The notes below the pieces were generated by a model. It searched no databases, was not told the DNA's origin, and saw nothing but the letters and a program-made list of their open reading frames with translations. Position numbers and translations under genes: made by a program. From NCBI GenBank assembly GCA_905234655.1, contig CAJOJG010000003.1, positions 1-64,000 of the forward strand: a stretch of DNA of 64,000 bases, in the 5' to 3' direction. Numbering within the stretch: the stretch's first letter is position 1; each line of letters opens with the position of its first letter. Positions 26,566 to 37,355 of this stretch are shown in pieces. This DNA is from an uncultured Bacteroidales bacterium. Its GTDB lineage: Bacteria > Bacteroidota > Bacteroidia > Bacteroidales > UBA3824.

Positions 26566-26946
26566 ATGTTGGAACCCATCATAATAGAGGCTACGAGCGA
26601 TACGCCGCGCATAGAATTGGACAAGGAGAAAGGAATCTTCAGGTTCGAGGGCAAGTCGTTGCCGGAGGACGTCATAAAATTCTATGGGCCGGTACAGAAT
26701 TGGTTTACAGAATATTATGCGGACCCGAACCCCGAGACCGACATACAGTTTAACCTCGAGTACTTCAACTCCTCGACGGCTCGCATTATTGTAAAGATAC
26801 TCATAGCGTCCGAGCCTCTTCACGGTAAGTCGACCAACATGCACGTGTCGTGGTACTACCAGGAAAACGACGAAGTCATGCAGGACAGGGGCACAGAACT
26901 CCAAAGCGTCGTCAACATACCATTCGACATCATCGAAAGCCACTGA
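26566..26946 (+). CDS. SiaC-like (DUF1987) regulatory phosphoprotein
   Basis: RFEGKSLPEDVIKFYGPVQNWFTEYYADPNPETDIQFNLEYFNSSTARIIVKIL; start refined to ATG. Confidence 0.8.
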   Translation: MLEPIIIEATSDTPRIELDKEKGIFRFEGKSLPEDVIKFYGPVQNWFTEYYADPNPETDIQFNLEYFNSSTARIIVKILIASEPLHGKSTNMHVSWYYQENDEVMQDRGTELQSVVNIPFDIIESH

Positions 26947-27071
26947 CAGCTAATGTATTAAAGAAATATAATAGGACAGCGCGTTCGTTGTGGATGCGCT
27001 GTTTTGATTGAATAAAGACAAATATTATTTAGACAAAAACAAACATTGTTAAACATAATAATTTCCTCAAC

Positions 27072-29120
27072 ATGGAAACAATAGACCCAACAATCTCTAC
27101 CCAAAATCAGGAGCAAGTTCCTGATAATGCGAACATTGTCACCCCAGAACAGACCTCTGAGACCGACGCGCCAAAACTAAGCGCAGCCGACATCATCTTG
27201 CAGCGTCTCCAAGAGCACAAACAGCAGTCGCTCGAACAGATCATCAACGAAGTAAGCCAGGAAAACGTCGCTCCAAACTCCGAAGAAGAAAACGCAGAGC
27301 CGGAGACCGACGCGGAATCCGACACAGAAGGCTCAACAGACGAGACTATCGAAGACCTCGACATCAACTACGCCGAACTCTCCAAGGAAGGCCTGCTCGA
27401 AGCACTCGAAAAAATCGTCGCCCGCGAAGACATCCACAAGTGCAAGACATACGTAGACTACATCAAAACCTTGTTCTACAAGAAGGTAAAAACAGAAGTA
27501 GAGCAGCAGCGCGAAAAGTTCATCGAGAACGGCTACGAGCCAAAAGACTTCCGCCCTGCCCCCGACCCTCTCGAGGACAAGTTCAAGTCACTATTCGACC
27601 AATACCGCGAAAAGCGTAACAAATATAACGAACAGCTTGAGCAGGAAAAACTCAACAACCTCAAGCTCAAACAGGAAATCGTCGCCAAGATTGAAAGCCT
27701 GATTAACACCCAGGACAACATCAACCAGACATTCGACGAGTTCAAGAGCCTCCAGAAACAGTGGAGGGAAATCGGAATCGTCCCGCAAGCCGACGCAAAA
27801 CAGCTTTGGGACTCGTACAACTACCAGGTCGAACGGTTCTACGACATCGTGAAAATCAACCGCGAACTCCGCGACCTCGACCTCAAGAAAAACACCGAGC
27901 AGAAGATAAAACTATGCGAGCGCGCAGAAGAACTGCTCCTGGAGACTAAGGTCGTCAAGGCGTTCAGCGAACTCCAAAAGCTCCACGAACAGTGGCGCGA
28001 AGTAGGCCCCGTATTCGCCGCCAACAAGGAAGAACTGTGGGAAAGGTTTAAGAAAGCCACCTACACAATCAACAAGAAACACCAGGACTACTACGCAAAC
28101 CTCAAGAAGGAACAGGAATCAAACTTCAAGGCAAAGACAGTGCTGTGTGAAAAAGCCGAGGAAATCATAGCCCCCGACTACAACTCACGCGCCGAATGGG
28201 ACGCAAAGAGCAAAGAAATCCTCGAACTCCAGCAGATTTGGAAACTCATAGGCTTCGCGCCGAAGAAGCACAACAACGCCGTATATGAGCGTTTCCGCAA
28301 CGCCTGCGACAAATTCTTCGAGAAGAAACGCGAGTTCTACGCACAGAACAAGGAGGAAGCCGACAACAACCTCCAGCTCAAGGAAGACCTTTGTGTCCAA
28401 GCGGAAGGGCTCAAGGACTCCACAGACTGGAAAAAGACAACTGAAATCCTCAAAAAGCTCCAGGCAAAATGGAAGACCATCGGCCCCGTGCCGCGCAAAC
28501 ACTCCGAGGAGATTTGGCAGAGGTTCCGTGCGGCGTGCAACACATTCTTCGACAACAAGCAGAAACACTACGACGACCTCGACAAGGAACAGGAAGAAAA
28601 CCTCAAGCTCAAAGAAGCCCTGATAGCCGAAGTCGAGAACTTCCAGTCCACAGACAGCGACGAGAAAAACATCGCCGCACTCAAAGAAATGCAAAAAAGG
28701 TGGTCTGAAATTGGACTTGTGCCAATCAACAAGAAAGACTCACTATACGACCGCTTCCGCAAAGCCATAGACGCACAGTTCGCAAAGATAAACATCGACG
28801 AGGCCAAGCGCAACGAGATAAAAGTCAAGCACATGATCGAAGCGGCGCAGAACAATCCTCAGGCTCTGGAAAAACTTCGCAACGAGCGTGACCGCCTTAA
28901 AGGACGTATCGACACGCTCCGCCAGCAGATTGCTCTCTCCGAGAACAACCTCGGATTCTTCGCCAAATCGAAGAACGCCGACGCAATGATAGAGAGCTTC
29001 CGCCGCAAGATGGAAAAATCCAAGAAAGAAGCAGACACCCTCCAGTCGCTCGTATCAGCCATTAACCGAGCCCTCAGCGACATGCCTGCCCCGACTAAGA
29101 AAGGTGACAGGAAAAACTAA
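27072..29120 (+). CDS. DUF349 domain-containing protein
   Basis: Repeated W(K/R)(E/T)IG(P/I)VP..... / F.......FF DUF349 repeats. Confidence 0.88.
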   Translation: METIDPTISTQNQEQVPDNANIVTPEQTSETDAPKLSAADIILQRLQEHKQQSLEQIINEVSQENVAPNSEEENAEPETDAESDTEGSTDETIEDLDINYAELSKEGLLEALEKIVAREDIHKCKTYVDYIKTLFYKKVKTEVEQQREKFIENGYEPKDFRPAPDPLEDKFKSLFDQYREKRNKYNEQLEQEKLNNLKLKQEIVAKIESLINTQDNINQTFDEFKSLQKQWREIGIVPQADAKQLWDSYNYQVERFYDIVKINRELRDLDLKKNTEQKIKLCERAEELLLETKVVKAFSELQKLHEQWREVGPVFAANKEELWERFKKATYTINKKHQDYYANLKKEQESNFKAKTVLCEKAEEIIAPDYNSRAEWDAKSKEILELQQIWKLIGFAPKKHNNAVYERFRNACDKFFEKKREFYAQNKEEADNNLQLKEDLCVQAEGLKDSTDWKKTTEILKKLQAKWKTIGPVPRKHSEEIWQRFRAACNTFFDNKQKHYDDLDKEQEENLKLKEALIAEVENFQSTDSDEKNIAALKEMQKRWSEIGLVPINKKDSLYDRFRKAIDAQFAKINIDEAKRNEIKVKHMIEAAQNNPQALEKLRNERDRLKGRIDTLRQQIALSENNLGFFAKSKNADAMIESFRRKMEKSKKEADTLQSLVSAINRALSDMPAPTKKGDRKN

Positions 29121-29147
29121 AAAAACACTCACAACACAAAATAAGAC

Positions 29148-30746
29148 ATGGCCAACACCAAATTCATATTCGTAACAGGTGGAGTTACATCCTCGCTTGG
29201 AAAAGGAATACTTGCGGCATCGCTCGCAAAACTTATCCAAGCGCGGGGATACTCCGTCACAATACAAAAACTCGACCCCTACCTCAACGTCGACCCGGGC
29301 ACGCTTAACCCATACGAACACGGCGAATGCTTCGTGACGGACGACGGAGCGGAGACCGACCTCGACCTCGGTCACTACGAACGTTTCCTTAACGTCCCGA
29401 CGTCCCAAGCCAACAATGTGACCACAGGCCGCATATACCAGACCGTAATTAACAAGGAGCGCAAAGGCGACTACCTCGGAAAGACTGTGCAGATTATCCC
29501 GCACATCACGGACGAAATCAAACGTTGCATAATGCTGCTCGGAAAGCGCGGCGACTACGACGCGGTAGTAACGGAAATCGGCGGCGTAGTCGGCGACATA
29601 GAATCGCTGCCGTTCATCGAGGCAGTAAGGCAGCTCAAATGGGAACTCGGCGGCGACGCGCTGTGCATACACCTCACCCTCGTCCCCTACCTCGCCGCAG
29701 CTGGCGAAATAAAGACAAAGCCGACTCAGCACTCTGTAAAGAAACTCCTGGAAATCGGCGTACAGCCCGACATCCTCGTACTGCGCACAGAACACGACCT
29801 TAACAACTCTATCCGTCAGAAAGTCGCACTGTTCTGTAACGTCGACAAGAACGCAGTCTTCGAGTCGCCGGATCTTCAGTCGATATACGAAGTGCCATTG
29901 TCATTCTACAAGCAGGGACTTGACGAAGTGGCGATGTCAAAACTCCGCCTGCCCATAAAGCGCGATCCGGACCTCGAAGCCTGGAAAGACAAACTTAACC
30001 GGCTATACAACCTCAAAGACATAGTCAAAATCGCAGTCGTCGGCAAATACGTCGAGCTCCCTGACGCATACAAGTCAATCCACGAGGCTCTTAACCACGC
30101 CGGAATGGTCAACAACGTCAAACTCGACATCGAGTGGGTCCACAGCGAAAAACTTAACGACAACAATGTTGCCGAAATCCTCGGCGACAAGAAGGCAATC
30201 CTCGTCGCCCCCGGCTTCGGCCACCGTGGCATAGACGGAAAGATTATAGCCACACGCTACGCCCGCGAGAACAATATCCCGTTCTTGGGAATATGCCTCG
30301 GAATGCAGTGCGCGGTAATCGAATTTGCGCGTAACGTCCTCGGCATCGCCGACGCAAACTCCTCGGAGTTCTGTATAACGCCAAACCCCGTCATCGACAT
30401 CATGGAGCAGCAAAAAGCCATCACGAACATGGGTCACACGATGAGGCTCGGCGCATATCCGTGCCATATCATCGACCAGGACACAAACGCCTTCCGAGCA
30501 TACGGCACAGACACAATCCAAGAACGCCACCGCCACAGGTACGAGTTTAACAACACATACCTCGCAGACATGGAAGCACACGGAATGAAAGCCATAGGAC
30601 GAAACCCCGAAAGCGACCTTGTGGAAATCGTCGAGATTAAAGACCACAAATGGTTCGTCGGCGTGCAGTTCCACCCCGAGTACAAAAGCCGGTTCGAGAC
30701 CCCGCATCCGCTTTTTGTAGCTTTCATCAAGGCGGCGATTAGTTAA
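29148..30746 (+). CDS. pyrG: CTP synthase
   Basis: FIFVTGGVTSSLGKGI, QKLDPYLNVDPGTLNPYEHGECFVTDDGAETDLDLGHYERF, GICLGMQ. Confidence 0.98.
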   Translation: MANTKFIFVTGGVTSSLGKGILAASLAKLIQARGYSVTIQKLDPYLNVDPGTLNPYEHGECFVTDDGAETDLDLGHYERFLNVPTSQANNVTTGRIYQTVINKERKGDYLGKTVQIIPHITDEIKRCIMLLGKRGDYDAVVTEIGGVVGDIESLPFIEAVRQLKWELGGDALCIHLTLVPYLAAAGEIKTKPTQHSVKKLLEIGVQPDILVLRTEHDLNNSIRQKVALFCNVDKNAVFESPDLQSIYEVPLSFYKQGLDEVAMSKLRLPIKRDPDLEAWKDKLNRLYNLKDIVKIAVVGKYVELPDAYKSIHEALNHAGMVNNVKLDIEWVHSEKLNDNNVAEILGDKKAILVAPGFGHRGIDGKIIATRYARENNIPFLGICLGMQCAVIEFARNVLGIADANSSEFCITPNPVIDIMEQQKAITNMGHTMRLGAYPCHIIDQDTNAFRAYGTDTIQERHRHRYEFNNTYLADMEAHGMKAIGRNPESDLVEIVEIKDHKWFVGVQFHPEYKSRFETPHPLFVAFIKAAIS

Positions 30747-30750
30747 ACAT

Positions 30751-30811
30751 AACTATGAAAAACACGAAAAACGCTAAAAAAACTTTCGTGCTTTTCGTGT
30801 TTTTCGTAGTT
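30751..30811. terminator. Long A/T hairpin downstream of pyrG (possible dispersed repeat)
   Basis: AACTATGAAAAACACGAAAA ... TTTTCGTGTTTTTCGTAGTT, 20 bp with one G-U. Confidence 0.6.
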
Positions 30812-30849
30812 AAAATTAAAAACGACATACAAATCCCTTAAAACATCAA

Positions 30850-32754
30850 ATGGACAAAAATACGTTAATCGGAATCACGCTCTGCATAGCGATTTTCATA
30901 GGGTTCTCCCTATGGAACCGCCCCTCCGAGGAGCAGCTCGCCATGCAGAAACGATACCGTGACTCCATAGCGCAAGTACAACAACGCAACGCCGAGGCTG
31001 AATACCTCCAGAGCCGTATGCGCGACTCGCTCGACAAGGCGGCAGCCAACATCGCCGCTGGCGAAGGCGACTCGCTGCAAGTGGCTCGATACACAGCACA
31101 GTTCGGCAAATTTGCACAGGCTGCTACCGGCACAAGCCAGGACATCGTAATCTCAAACAACAAGATGACGGTCACAATCGCCACAAAGGGAGCAATGATA
31201 AAGTCAGTGCAACTCAAGGATTTCAAGACAAACTCCGGCGACTCGCTTTTCGTGATGAAACGCGACCCTCAAAACGAAATCAGCCTTGACTTCTTTGCCG
31301 GGAACAACGCAATCTCCACAAAGAACCTGTTCTTCACGCACAGCGGCGACACAAAGTCCCAGGACAACGCTGTCCTGCGCGCATACGTGGACAACGACTC
31401 GTGGCTCGAATTTGCATACGGACTTGAGGAGGACAGCTACATCCTCGACTACACCATCACGTTCCACAACCTCGAAAACGTCATCAGCCGTAATTCGAGC
31501 TTCATAGACCTCAACTGGAACCAGTCCCTGCCGGTCCTGGAACGTGGCAACTCGTGGGAATACAACAACTCGGGCATCTATTACAAGTACGACGGCGACG
31601 ATGTCGACGACCTCGGACTTACAGCCGACCATGCGGACGACAACCTCGCTGGCTCTACAAAATGGATTGCGTTCAAAGGACAGTTTTTCTCGTCGGTGCT
31701 TATCTCAAAATCGACCTTCCCCAACGCTCAGGTCGAAATCCAAAAGTCAAGCTCGCGCGAAAACCTGAAGTACGCTTCATCACGCATCGCCTTGCCGACT
31801 ACGGCTACGACAGATTCAATGGCGTTCTACTTCGGTCCCAACAAGTTCAAAATCCTCAAAGAAATTGAACTCACAGAAGGCGACGAACTCGACCTCGAAG
31901 ACCTTGTGCCGCTCGGATGGACAATAATCGGCTGGGTCAACAGGTTCCTGATCATCCCGCTGTTCAACTGGCTCGGCTCGTTCATTCCAAGCTACGGACT
32001 TATCATCTTGCTGATGACATTGATTGTGAAGTTGGTACTACTGCCACTGACCTACAAATCATACAAGTCCACAGCCTCAATGCGCGTCCTCAAGCCACAA
32101 GTCGAGGAACTTAACAAGAAGTACCCCAAGCAGGAAGACGCGATGAAAAAACAGCAGGCAATGATGGAACTCTACAACAAAGCCGGCGTAAGCCCGATGG
32201 GCGGATGCTTGCCGATGCTGCTCCAAATGCCGGTGCTGATCGCGCTGTTCCGCTTCTTCCCGGCGTCAATCGAGCTCAGGCAACAGGGATTCCTTTGGAG
32301 CGACGACCTATCGGCATTCGACTCGATACTTGACCTGCCGTTTGCGATACCGTTCTACGGCGACCATGTCAGTCTTTTCGCACTCCTCATGGCGGGCGCA
32401 ATGCTCTTGCAGACTTTTATTTCCGGCCAAATGGACTCCGGACAGCAGATGCCGGGCATGAAACTGATGATGTACATGATGCCGGTGATGATGCTGTGCT
32501 GGTTTAACGACTATTCGTCGGGCTTGACATACTACTACTTCCTCTCTAACATCATTGCGATTCTACAGATTGTCCTTATCCGCAATAACATCGACGAGGC
32601 GGCTATACTTGCCAAACTCAACGCCAAAGTTGCCAAAAACTCCACGAAGAAGAAGTCTGGTTTCCTCGCACGTCTCGAGGAGGCTCAGAAACGCCAAATG
32701 AAAATGCTTGAGGAACAACGCAAACAACAAGGCGGCGGTAAGAAAAAGAAGTAA
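30850..32754 (+). CDS. yidC: Membrane protein insertase YidC
   Basis: N-terminal periplasmic domain; SYGLIILLMTLIVKLVLLPLTYKSYKSTASMRVLKPQVEELNKKY. Confidence 0.97.
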   Translation: MDKNTLIGITLCIAIFIGFSLWNRPSEEQLAMQKRYRDSIAQVQQRNAEAEYLQSRMRDSLDKAAANIAAGEGDSLQVARYTAQFGKFAQAATGTSQDIVISNNKMTVTIATKGAMIKSVQLKDFKTNSGDSLFVMKRDPQNEISLDFFAGNNAISTKNLFFTHSGDTKSQDNAVLRAYVDNDSWLEFAYGLEEDSYILDYTITFHNLENVISRNSSFIDLNWNQSLPVLERGNSWEYNNSGIYYKYDGDDVDDLGLTADHADDNLAGSTKWIAFKGQFFSSVLISKSTFPNAQVEIQKSSSRENLKYASSRIALPTTATTDSMAFYFGPNKFKILKEIELTEGDELDLEDLVPLGWTIIGWVNRFLIIPLFNWLGSFIPSYGLIILLMTLIVKLVLLPLTYKSYKSTASMRVLKPQVEELNKKYPKQEDAMKKQQAMMELYNKAGVSPMGGCLPMLLQMPVLIALFRFFPASIELRQQGFLWSDDLSAFDSILDLPFAIPFYGDHVSLFALLMAGAMLLQTFISGQMDSGQQMPGMKLMMYMMPVMMLCWFNDYSSGLTYYYFLSNIIAILQIVLIRNNIDEAAILAKLNAKVAKNSTKKKSGFLARLEEAQKRQMKMLEEQRKQQGGGKKKK

Positions 32755-32767
32755 ACCGCAAATACGA

Positions 32768-32812
32768 AAAAAGGATTTTTCAGCGCAATGCCAGAAAATC
32801 CTTTTTCTTTTT
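32768..32812 (+). terminator. Intrinsic terminator between convergent yidC and radical SAM genes
   Basis: AAAAGGATTTTTC-N-GAAAATCCTTTTT then T-rich. Confidence 0.75.
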
Positions 32813-32814
32813 TT

Positions 32815-33765
32815 TCACCTTTCAAACGGATTGCCGTCCTTGTCAAAATCCGGGCGGTAGGTGTCACTGCTTTCGAGCTGCTGGAACCATCCCTTCACAA
32901 GCCCGACTTCAGAGGCAATGTCACAAACCTTCGAATACTCGTCGGCTGTGAGCTTCCGGTTAAGGTCGGGCATCGAAAGTGCCTTGTACTCAGGATAATA
33001 CTGCGACATTAACGAAATATGGATGTTTGGCGAAATGTCGTATGCAATGTTCTTAAGCGCATTGATTGAATTGTCAGTGTGATTTGGCAAAACCAAATGC
33101 CTGATTATCAATCCACTTTCAGCCACTCCGTCGTCATTAAGCACAAGCCGCGAACCTTTTTGATAATACATTTCCTTGATTGCGGCGAGAGCCTTCTCGG
33201 GATAATCGGGAGCCTGTGACAGCCTCACAGCCAATTCGGCATCGGCATACTTATAATCCGGCAGGTAAATATCCACGTATCCTTCGAGTTCGCGCAAAGT
33301 CTCCACATCGTCGTAAGCGTTTGTGTTATAGATTATTGTCGGATAATAGCCACGCTTGTGCAAGAGGTCGATGACTGTCTTCATCTGGAAGACCTGATGG
33401 GTCGGCGACACGAAACCCACTGTGTTGATGCCATCGCCGTTGCATAAAAACCGCGCAATCCTTGTCGCCGCCTGCTGGCAACTTGTGATTTCCTTTTTCT
33501 GCGGCGGCTGCTGGCTAATCTGATAGTTCTGACAATATGCGCACCTCAAGTTACAACTGCTGAAAAACACATTGATAACGCCCTTGTCGCCGCCCAAAAC
33601 CGGCTCCTCGCCCTTATGCACGCACACATCCGAAATATGCACACGAGCATCAACGCCACAAAATCCCAGCCTATCCGTAGTCCTGTCTGCGCCGCACCTT
33701 CGCGGACACATTGTACAATGATGAATATCCATAAATTTTGAATTTTCAATGTAGAGACGTTTCAT
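32815..33765 (-). CDS. PflA-like radical SAM protein
   Basis: SSCNLRCAYCQNYQIS CxxxCxxC motif; N-terminal HHCTMCPRRCGADR. Confidence 0.88.
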   Translation of the reverse strand: MKRLYIENSKFMDIHHCTMCPRRCGADRTTDRLGFCGVDARVHISDVCVHKGEEPVLGGDKGVINVFFSSCNLRCAYCQNYQISQQPPQKKEITSCQQAATRIARFLCNGDGINTVGFVSPTHQVFQMKTVIDLLHKRGYYPTIIYNTNAYDDVETLRELEGYVDIYLPDYKYADAELAVRLSQAPDYPEKALAAIKEMYYQKGSRLVLNDDGVAESGLIIRHLVLPNHTDNSINALKNIAYDISPNIHISLMSQYYPEYKALSMPDLNRKLTADEYSKVCDIASEVGLVKGWFQQLESSDTYRPDFDKDGNPFER

Positions 33766-33778
33766 GAAACGTCTCTAC
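33751..33778. repeat. 28-bp perfect palindrome
   Basis: GTAGAGACGTTTCA TGAAACGTCTCTAC. Confidence 0.85.
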
Positions 33779-33796
33779 CACGAAACCAATTTGTAA

Positions 33797-34288
33797 TTAT
33801 GCATTATTAGGATTGTACCCGAAATAATATTCGAAATCAATTCCGGCGGGCAGGAAGTTCCGCGCGTCGCCTTTGTACTTTATGATTTCGCGCACAAGCG
33901 AACTGCTGATGCTCGTGTATTCGGGCAGCGACAGAAGGAACACGGTGTCCACTTTCGGTTTCAAAAGTCTGTTTGTCGTGGCTATCGAGCGTTCATACTC
34001 AAAGTCAGTCGACGCACGGAGACCGCGCAGGATGTGGAACGCATTGTTCTCGATACAAAAATCGGCAGTGAGATTACTGTACGTCTTCACCTCTACCCTA
34101 CTCTCGCCCTGCATGACATCCTTGATGAGTTCGAGGCGACGCTCCATGGGCATGAAGCCTTTTTTCTCCATATTGATTCCGACGGCGATTATTATCTTGT
34201 CGAAAATTTCCAAACCCCTCTTTATCAGGGATTCGTGTCCGGCTGTGAAAGGGTCGAACGAGCCGGGGAATACTGCTGTGCGTTGCAT
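33797..34288 (-). CDS. coaD: Phosphopantetheine adenylyltransferase
   Basis: AVFPGSFDPFTAGHESLIKRG; EYTSISSSLVREI. Confidence 0.96.
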   Translation of the reverse strand: MQRTAVFPGSFDPFTAGHESLIKRGLEIFDKIIIAVGINMEKKGFMPMERRLELIKDVMQGESRVEVKTYSNLTADFCIENNAFHILRGLRASTDFEYERSIATTNRLLKPKVDTVFLLSLPEYTSISSSLVREIIKYKGDARNFLPAGIDFEYYFGYNPNNA

Positions 34289-34435
34289 TTTAAGTTTAGC
34301 GTGTTAAAGTTTTACTTAATCGCCGCAAAGTTACGGATTTTCTTCGGATGCAGAGCATGAAAATGGAAGATTATATTTGCCAAAGCGGAAAAATATCACT
34401 ATTTTTACCGCCGAAAATAAAAAACTGCTCACATA

Positions 34436-35449
34436 ATGATATATCCAAATTTCCTACGACAAAATAGCTGCATCGGCGTTCCCGCGCCATCGGACGGTGC
34501 AAGGGACGACCGCCGCGTCAACCGGCTCAGCCATTCAAAGCAATTCTTTGAAAGTGAAGGCTTCAGGCTCAAACTTTCTGAAAACCTCTACAAGTCCACG
34601 CTTGGACGCAGCGGCAGTGCCGAGTACCGAGGCAAGGAAGTCACACAAATGTTCGCCGACAAGGACATCGACTTCATTATTTGTGCCGGCGGCGGCGAGT
34701 TCCTGCTAGAATCACTGCCATACACTGATTTCGAGGTCGTAAGAACCAATCCAAAATTCATCTGCGGGTTCTCCGACCCGACGGGACTGCTATTCCCGAT
34801 AACCACAAAACTCGACATCGCGACAATCTACGGACAAAATTTTGGCGCGTTTGGCTCGGAGAAGTTCGACAAAAGCCAATACGATTTCCTCAACATTGCG
34901 CAGGGCAAACTCATCACCGAGGAGTCCTACCCTCTCTACGAAAACGAGAGGACGGAATCCGTCACTGGCCTCGAGCCGAGCAACCTGACCGAAAAGACCG
35001 AATGGAAAACCCTCGATGGAAAGGGCGTGAAATTAAGCGGCAGGATTGTCGGCGGATGCTTCGACATAATCACCGAACTCGCTGGCACAAAATACGACGG
35101 AACTGCCGACTTCAACGAAAGGTACAAGGACGACGGGATTGTTTGGTACTTCGACAACTGTGAAAAATCCCTCGAGGACACTATCCGCATACTGTGGAAA
35201 ATGAACGAGCTCGACTATTTCAAGTATGCCAAGGGCGTAATCTTCGGACGGTTCGGCAACGACTTCTCATGCTGCGGCTACACAGTCGGCGAGTGTCTGA
35301 AAGACAGCGCGTTGTCACGGCTCGACATACCGATAATCTACGACGCCGACATCTCCCACAAAGCACCGTCGCTCTCCATCATCAACGGCAGCATCGCAAC
35401 GGTGGAATGTGAGGCTGGAAAAGGAAAAATGAGTTTCGAGTTGAAATAA
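34436..35449 (+). CDS. S66 family peptidase (LD-carboxypeptidase/MccF-like)
   Basis: IGVPAPSDG, FIICAGGGEFLLESLPYTDFE, KFICGFSDPTGLL. Confidence 0.85.
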   Translation: MIYPNFLRQNSCIGVPAPSDGARDDRRVNRLSHSKQFFESEGFRLKLSENLYKSTLGRSGSAEYRGKEVTQMFADKDIDFIICAGGGEFLLESLPYTDFEVVRTNPKFICGFSDPTGLLFPITTKLDIATIYGQNFGAFGSEKFDKSQYDFLNIAQGKLITEESYPLYENERTESVTGLEPSNLTEKTEWKTLDGKGVKLSGRIVGGCFDIITELAGTKYDGTADFNERYKDDGIVWYFDNCEKSLEDTIRILWKMNELDYFKYAKGVIFGRFGNDFSCCGYTVGECLKDSALSRLDIPIIYDADISHKAPSLSIINGSIATVECEAGKGKMSFELK

Positions 35450-35493
35450 CAGACACACACACTTCGCTCCAATCAAACAGACAACAAACAGAC

Positions 35494-36270
35494 ATGATTT
35501 TCTACTTCACAGGAACGGGCAACTCCGAACATGTTGCCAAGCGCATCGGCGAACTCATCGGCGACGCAGACATACACAACATCGCCGAGTATTACAACGA
35601 CGTAAAGTCCGGCATCGATTTTTTCATTAACGTCGACGGCCATGAGCCGCTCGGCATCGTCTGCCCCGTCCACTCGTGGGGGCTTGCCAAGAGTATGCGC
35701 CGCTTCCTACAGAAGACTAAGCTCAACTACCAAGGCAACAGGATTTTCGCAATACTTGTCTGCGGCGACAACTGCGGCAAGGCGCGCGAACAGCTTCAAG
35801 AAACCCTCTGGAAACGCAGCCGCCTGAAATGCGACTTCGTATGCTCCGTCCAGATGCCAAACAACTACATCGTGATGAAAGGCTTCGGCACAGACCCCGA
35901 CGACCTCGCGGCACAAAAAAAGGCAGCCGCCGAAAAGCAGCTGCCGGAGATTGCCGACGCAATCCTAAATCATAAACCTTACGACCATTACGTCGCCGGG
36001 ACTCATCCTTTCCTCAAAGGACGCATAATATATCCGCTCTTCATGGCGTTCACCTTGGGCGACAAGAAGTTCGCTGCGGACGACGGCTGCATCGGGTGTG
36101 GCGTGTGCGAAAAGACATGCCCCGAACACAACATCCGCCTCAATTCCAAAAAACGCCCCGAATGGCTCGGCCACTGCGTCAAGTGCCTCGCCTGCATCCA
36201 CCGCTGCCCAAAAAAGGCAATCCAATACGGCGACGTGACCCAAAGCATGGGACGGTATTACTACCGTTGA
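35494..36270 (+). CDS. EFR1-type ferredoxin (flavodoxin fold plus two 4Fe-4S)
   Basis: MIFYFTGTGNSEHVAKRI; CIGCGVCEKTCP and CVKCLACIHRCP. Confidence 0.9.
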   Translation: MIFYFTGTGNSEHVAKRIGELIGDADIHNIAEYYNDVKSGIDFFINVDGHEPLGIVCPVHSWGLAKSMRRFLQKTKLNYQGNRIFAILVCGDNCGKAREQLQETLWKRSRLKCDFVCSVQMPNNYIVMKGFGTDPDDLAAQKKAAAEKQLPEIADAILNHKPYDHYVAGTHPFLKGRIIYPLFMAFTLGDKKFAADDGCIGCGVCEKTCPEHNIRLNSKKRPEWLGHCVKCLACIHRCPKKAIQYGDVTQSMGRYYYR

Positions 36271-37199
36271 ACGTAGATGCGAAGGTTGACGGTGGAATGT
36301 TCATACTGAATGTACTGGCGGCTAAGGACTTTTATCATCATGTAGCGGCCATTATGAAGCCTGAACTTGAACAGCGTCGAGGGCAGAAGATTAGTGACAC
36401 CGATGCCGTCCTGCGGCGGAAGGACACTGATACGGTCATGCTGAACCCAGTTGTCCTCGTCGCCGACCAACACGCTGTTAAAGTCAGCCTCCCACGTAAG
36501 CCTGCGGTCAGGCGGGTCGGCGATTACACCACAAGCCGTCGTGCGCTTGTTGGTATTGTCATACGGCAGGGTCGGAACCTTCCATTGGAAATACCTCATA
36601 AGGTATGGCGAATGAGGACTGATAAGCCCCGAGCCGAAAGCATTTTCGCCATTCGCGCCGCCAAGTTCATTGACATAAACAAGGTCATAATAGCGGTTGC
36701 TGAACTCGGTGTACGGATAGGCCTTCTGGCTCTCGACGTCGATGAGGCACTTGCCATTAGCCGCCGACGAGACCTCGATGTCAAAAGAGTCAAGCTCCGG
36801 GTAGACATACCTGTAACGCAACTTGCGCCTGAGGGTGCATGACGTGTCCGCAGTGTACGCTGTATACGTCACCTCAAAAATCGAATCCTGGGTCTTGACC
36901 GTAAAACCCTTCCAAATCCTGAAACTCAGATTGATGTCGCTGCGGTAGGTGTACGGGTTGAACACAATCGTCGTGTCGGACCACGAACTCATCGGCACGG
37001 TCTTGGTCTGGAAATATTTAAGCTCCTCGCCGCTCTCCACATGGACCTTGACCTCCGCGCTCTGGATTGTGGAAAAATTAAGAATCTCGTTCTCGCCCTG
37101 CGAAATCGTCATTACTGGCGGCGGGACTTCCTCGTTCTTCAGACAGCCCGCGACGACCGCCACAATAAGGGCTATCATCAAAATTACGTGCTTTTTCAT
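36261..37199 (-). CDS. Putative lipoprotein of unknown function
   Basis: MKKHVILMIALIVAVVAGC lipobox. Confidence 0.7.
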   Translation of the reverse strand: MKKHVILMIALIVAVVAGCLKNEEVPPPVMTISQGENEILNFSTIQSAEVKVHVESGEELKYFQTKTVPMSSWSDTTIVFNPYTYRSDINLSFRIWKGFTVKTQDSIFEVTYTAYTADTSCTLRRKLRYRYVYPELDSFDIEVSSAANGKCLIDVESQKAYPYTEFSNRYYDLVYVNELGGANGENAFGSGLISPHSPYLMRYFQWKVPTLPYDNTNKRTTACGVIADPPDRRLTWEADFNSVLVGDEDNWVQHDRISVLPPQDGIGVTNLLPSTLFKFRLHNGRYMMIKVLSRQYIQYEHSTVNLRIYVQR

Positions 37200-37355
37200 C
37201 TCTTTATAATGTTTTTAAGGTTTTCAGACCGCAATATTAATAAAAAATGTGCAAAATCCGTGTCAAAATAATTATCATTTAATAGAAAAAAATATTATTT
37301 GCGAAATCTTTTTCATATTTTTGCAATCGGTAATAAAATAAATTAACGAACACAA

